NCBI GenBank assembly: GCA_030146605.1
Contig: JASLBO010000271.1
Span: 1 to 24,781 of the forward strand
Length of the DNA stretch: 24,781 bases
Source of the DNA: Sphingomonas sp.
GTDB taxonomy: Bacteria; Pseudomonadota; Alphaproteobacteria; Sphingomonadales; Sphingomonadaceae
Reading direction: 5' to 3'
The notes under the pieces are model-generated. The model was not told where the DNA came from. It ran no database searches and saw only the letters and a list, made by a program, of their open reading frames with translations. The position numbers and the translations under genes were made by a program. Below, piece after piece: positions 22,449 through 24,781 of this stretch (within the stretch, counting starts at the first letter, position 1; the number at the start of each line of letters is the position of its first letter).

Positions 22449-24605
22449 TTGAACAGGAAACGGATGTTTGCGGCGCTTCGGCTGGCAACGGCTCTCGCGG
22501 CCGGCAGTTGCGTGGCGATCGACGCGGCGTACGCGCAGGCGCCGGCTACGGTCCTCAACCAGTCCGGCAAAGCACTACCCGGCGACGTGCGCGTCGTGCG
22601 GGCGCAGGACGCGGTGACGATCGACTGGCCCTCGGCTGAGGGCGAGCGCGCCCAGCTCGTCCTTTCGCTCGACCGGAGCAAGCCGCTGATCCAGGCAGTC
22701 TCGATCGCCGGCAAGGCGGTCATCGCGGGTCTCGATCCAGCCGGCGTGGTCACCGTCGGCACACGTGATCTCAAAGAGGGTTGGACGATCTTCTTCGACA
22801 ACCCTCGCAAGCTGCCGTTCGAAAGCTTTCCGCTCACCCTGGCGCGGGGCGACATCAGCGTTCGCGCGGAAGGCGGCTACACCAGGGTGATCGTCGGCGG
22901 CGCGGCCGCCGGGCCGTTCTCAGGCACCTACCAGTTCACCGTCTACCCGGGCTCCCGGCTGGTCCGCGCGGCGATGGTTATGGCCACGCAGCGCCCGGCG
23001 ACCGCCTACACTTTCGATGCCGGCCTGAGCGTCGCATCGTCGGGGACGCTGCCGTGGCGCTCGATTGCCTTCACCGACACCACGGACGCGATCGTGCGCC
23101 AGCAAGGTGACGCCTCGCGCAAGCCCGCGGTCTCGCCCAAGGTGCGGGCGCGGATGATCGTCGCCGAGGGCCCGACCGGCGGTTCGCTGGGCATCGTGCC
23201 GCCGCCGCATCAATTTTATTACCCGCTCGATTACGCCAACAACGACAATTCGGCGTGGTACGGCAGCGACTATCGCAACCTCGCCGGCCGTACCGGCTTC
23301 GGCGTGCGCCAGACGCTCGAGGGCGATCGCCGCTGGGTGCCGTGGGTCAATGCTCCGCCGGGATCGGTGCAGGACATGGGCGTCTTTCTGCTGCCCGACA
23401 GCGGCGATGCCGCGAGCGTCACGCAGGCCGCTTTGGCCTATACTCGCGGCGATCGTTTCAAGGCGCTCGAAGGGCACCATACCTTCAGCAGCCATTATCA
23501 CGTCGAGCACACCGAAGCCTTTCTGAACACGGCGCGGTTCCAGCAATCGACGGGCGTGCCCGACGGGCTCGAGACCCCGGACTTCGTCAAGCGTTTCAAG
23601 GACATGAACGTCGAGATCGTGCATCTCGCCGAACTTCACCTTGGACGTGAGGCACTCGACCGTGCCGGCGACCGGCTGACGCTGCTCAAGACGATGCACG
23701 CCGAGACCGCCCGGCTGTCGGACGACAAGCTGCTGCTGCTGCCGGGCGAGGAGCCCAACGTCCATCTCGGCGGGCATTGGCTCAGCTTCTTCCCCAAACC
23801 GGTCTACTGGACGCTAGACCGCAAGGAGGGGCAGCCCTTCGTCGAAAACGATCCCAGGCTGGGCAAGGTCTATCATGTCGGTTCGCAGGACGATGTACTC
23901 AAATTGATGGAAGCCGAGCAGGGACTGATGTGGACCGCGCATCCGCGGATCAAGGGCTCGCTGGGCTTCCCCGACAATCACAAGGACACTCCCTTCTTCA
24001 AAAGCGACCGCTTTCTCGGCGGCGCGTGGAAGAGCATGCCGTCGGACTATTCGCTGCCGCGACTGGGCACGCGGGTGCTCGATACGCTCGACGACATGAA
24101 CAACTGGGCGGCCAAGCCCTCCGAACGGAAGGTCGCGCCGGGCGAAGTCGACGTGTTCCAGATCGACCGCGAGAGCGAGCTCTACGCCCATATGAACATC
24201 AACTATCTCCGGCTCGAGGGCCCCCTGCCGCGTCATGGCGATGGCTGGCAGAATGTGCTCGACGCGCTGCGCGGCGGCCGTTTCTTCACCACCACCGGCG
24301 AGGTGCTGATCCCCGAGTTCACCATCGACGGCGCGAAGAGCGGCGAGGAAGCCGCGTTCGGACGACGCTCGACGGTACGCGCGAAGATCGAATGGACCTT
24401 CCCGCCTGCGTTTGCCGAGATCGTTAGCGGCGACGGCGCCAAGGTCTATCGCGATCGCATCGACCTGACCGGTGCCGCACCGTTCGGCGGCCGCACGATC
24501 GAGAAACGCGTGAACCTCAGCGGCCGGAAATGGGCGCGGATCGAAGTTTGGGACGTCGCGACCAATGGCGCCTACACCCCGGCGGTGTTTCTGAAAGGCA
24601 AGTAA
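22449..24605 (+). CDS. Secreted PHP-domain/CehA-McbA-like putative metallohydrolase
   Basis: A 718-residue exported protein. Signal peptide about residues 1-29 (ending AYAQ). Residues 30-330 are beta-rich with no family I can name. Residues about 340-600 resemble the PHP fold of the CehA/McbA hydrolases: HH 343-344, HYH 349-351, Glu353-His354, AELH near 398, PGEE 432-435 followed by H439 and H443, THP-like TAHP with His498, and His581 in HMNINY. RGGRFFTTTGEV and a beta-sandwich tail follow, as in related proteins. These residues could hold two or three metals for hydrolysis, but this is inferred from pattern. The start TTG is chosen because AGGAGG sits 5 bases upstream; ATG at 22464 is the alternative, and an ATG at 22444 gives only ATG-GCT-TGA. 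Linked with receptor 2. Substrate unknown. Confidence 0.72.
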   Translation: MNRKRMFAALRLATALAAGSCVAIDAAYAQAPATVLNQSGKALPGDVRVVRAQDAVTIDWPSAEGERAQLVLSLDRSKPLIQAVSIAGKAVIAGLDPAGVVTVGTRDLKEGWTIFFDNPRKLPFESFPLTLARGDISVRAEGGYTRVIVGGAAAGPFSGTYQFTVYPGSRLVRAAMVMATQRPATAYTFDAGLSVASSGTLPWRSIAFTDTTDAIVRQQGDASRKPAVSPKVRARMIVAEGPTGGSLGIVPPPHQFYYPLDYANNDNSAWYGSDYRNLAGRTGFGVRQTLEGDRRWVPWVNAPPGSVQDMGVFLLPDSGDAASVTQAALAYTRGDRFKALEGHHTFSSHYHVEHTEAFLNTARFQQSTGVPDGLETPDFVKRFKDMNVEIVHLAELHLGREALDRAGDRLTLLKTMHAETARLSDDKLLLLPGEEPNVHLGGHWLSFFPKPVYWTLDRKEGQPFVENDPRLGKVYHVGSQDDVLKLMEAEQGLMWTAHPRIKGSLGFPDNHKDTPFFKSDRFLGGAWKSMPSDYSLPRLGTRVLDTLDDMNNWAAKPSERKVAPGEVDVFQIDRESELYAHMNINYLRLEGPLPRHGDGWQNVLDALRGGRFFTTTGEVLIPEFTIDGAKSGEEAAFGRRSTVRAKIEWTFPPAFAEIVSGDGAKVYRDRIDLTGAAPFGGRTIEKRVNLSGRKWARIEVWDVATNGAYTPAVFLKGK

Positions 24606-24629
24606 TCCTGTCCTGCCCGTGCAGTCGCC

Positions 24630-24665
24630 GGCGTCCGACGCCTGGCGGCCGCACGTGGCCCTTTT
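24630..24665 (+). terminator. Possible terminator after the PHP-like gene
   Basis: Two adjacent small hairpins (GGCGT at 24630-24634 with ACGCC at 24638-24642; GGCC at 24647-24650 with GGCC at 24657-24660), the second followed by CTTTT. They lie 25 bases after the stop codon. The rest of the tail to 24781 shows no supportable gene. Confidence 0.35.
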
Positions 24666-24781
24666 GCTCGAGCGGCGCCACCGAGATGCTGGTTCGGGCC
24701 TGCTTTTTCCCGGAGCACGGCGAACGTCCGACCTTGGGCAATATGTCCATGTCCCAGGGACCGACATCCCGCTAGCCAGTC

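Noticed and set aside
24517..24750. 77-codon minus-strand frame at the right end
   Set aside because: Overlaps the end of the PHP-like gene; composition looks non-coding and no family is recognisable.

Overview
The window is a GC-rich stretch that reads like a sphingomonad (Alphaproteobacteria, Sphingomonas-type) chromosome. The clues are two long TonB-dependent receptors of the Xanthomonas/Caulobacter type, dense codirectional gene clusters with ATGA/TGATG overlaps, and close resemblance of the first gene to sphingomonad/Azotobacter L-rhamnose 1-dehydrogenases. No rRNA, tRNA, CRISPR array, transposase or integrase was seen. This taxonomic reading is inference from gene content and base composition.

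Almost all of the window is a pectin locus aimed at rhamnogalacturonan I (RG-I). From left to right: the end of an L-rhamnose 1-dehydrogenase overlapping a secreted CE12-type acetylesterase (1-1523); TonB-dependent receptor 1 (1732-4764) closed by a 12-bp hairpin; a PL11 rhamnogalacturonan lyase (4949-6814); a palindromic repeat; a second, two-domain CE12 acetylesterase overlapping a GH28 hydrolase (6912-9568); the rhamnose mutarotase rhaM overlapping a GH35 beta-galactosidase overlapping a GH105 unsaturated rhamnogalacturonyl hydrolase (9637-14065); a nested palindromic repeat between convergent units; a PL22 oligogalacturonate lyase with a signal peptide (minus strand) divergent from a GPH-type sugar:cation symporter (14265-17206).

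The right third looks like a second submodule: a secreted DUF4861 protein (minus strand), divergent from a FadR-type GntR regulator, followed by TonB-dependent receptor 2 and a large secreted PHP/CehA-McbA-like putative metallohydrolase (17500-24605). The functions of the DUF4861 and PHP proteins are not established from sequence. They are the most likely place for undescribed biology.

Proposed logic (inference): receptor 1 takes RG-I fragments across the outer membrane. PL11, the two acetylesterases, GH35 and PL22, which all carry plausible export signals, depolymerise, deacetylate and debranch them outside the cytoplasm. The symporter imports short unsaturated oligosaccharides, and GH105 and GH28, which lack visible signal peptides, finish them in the cytoplasm. 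RhaM and L-rhamnose 1-dehydrogenase feed the released rhamnose into the non-phosphorylative pathway. An imperfect CCCA-N5-TGGG element occurs upstream of four transcription starts of the RG-I part. A different GTATGAC element lies upstream of gntR and receptor 2, which suggests two separate regulons.
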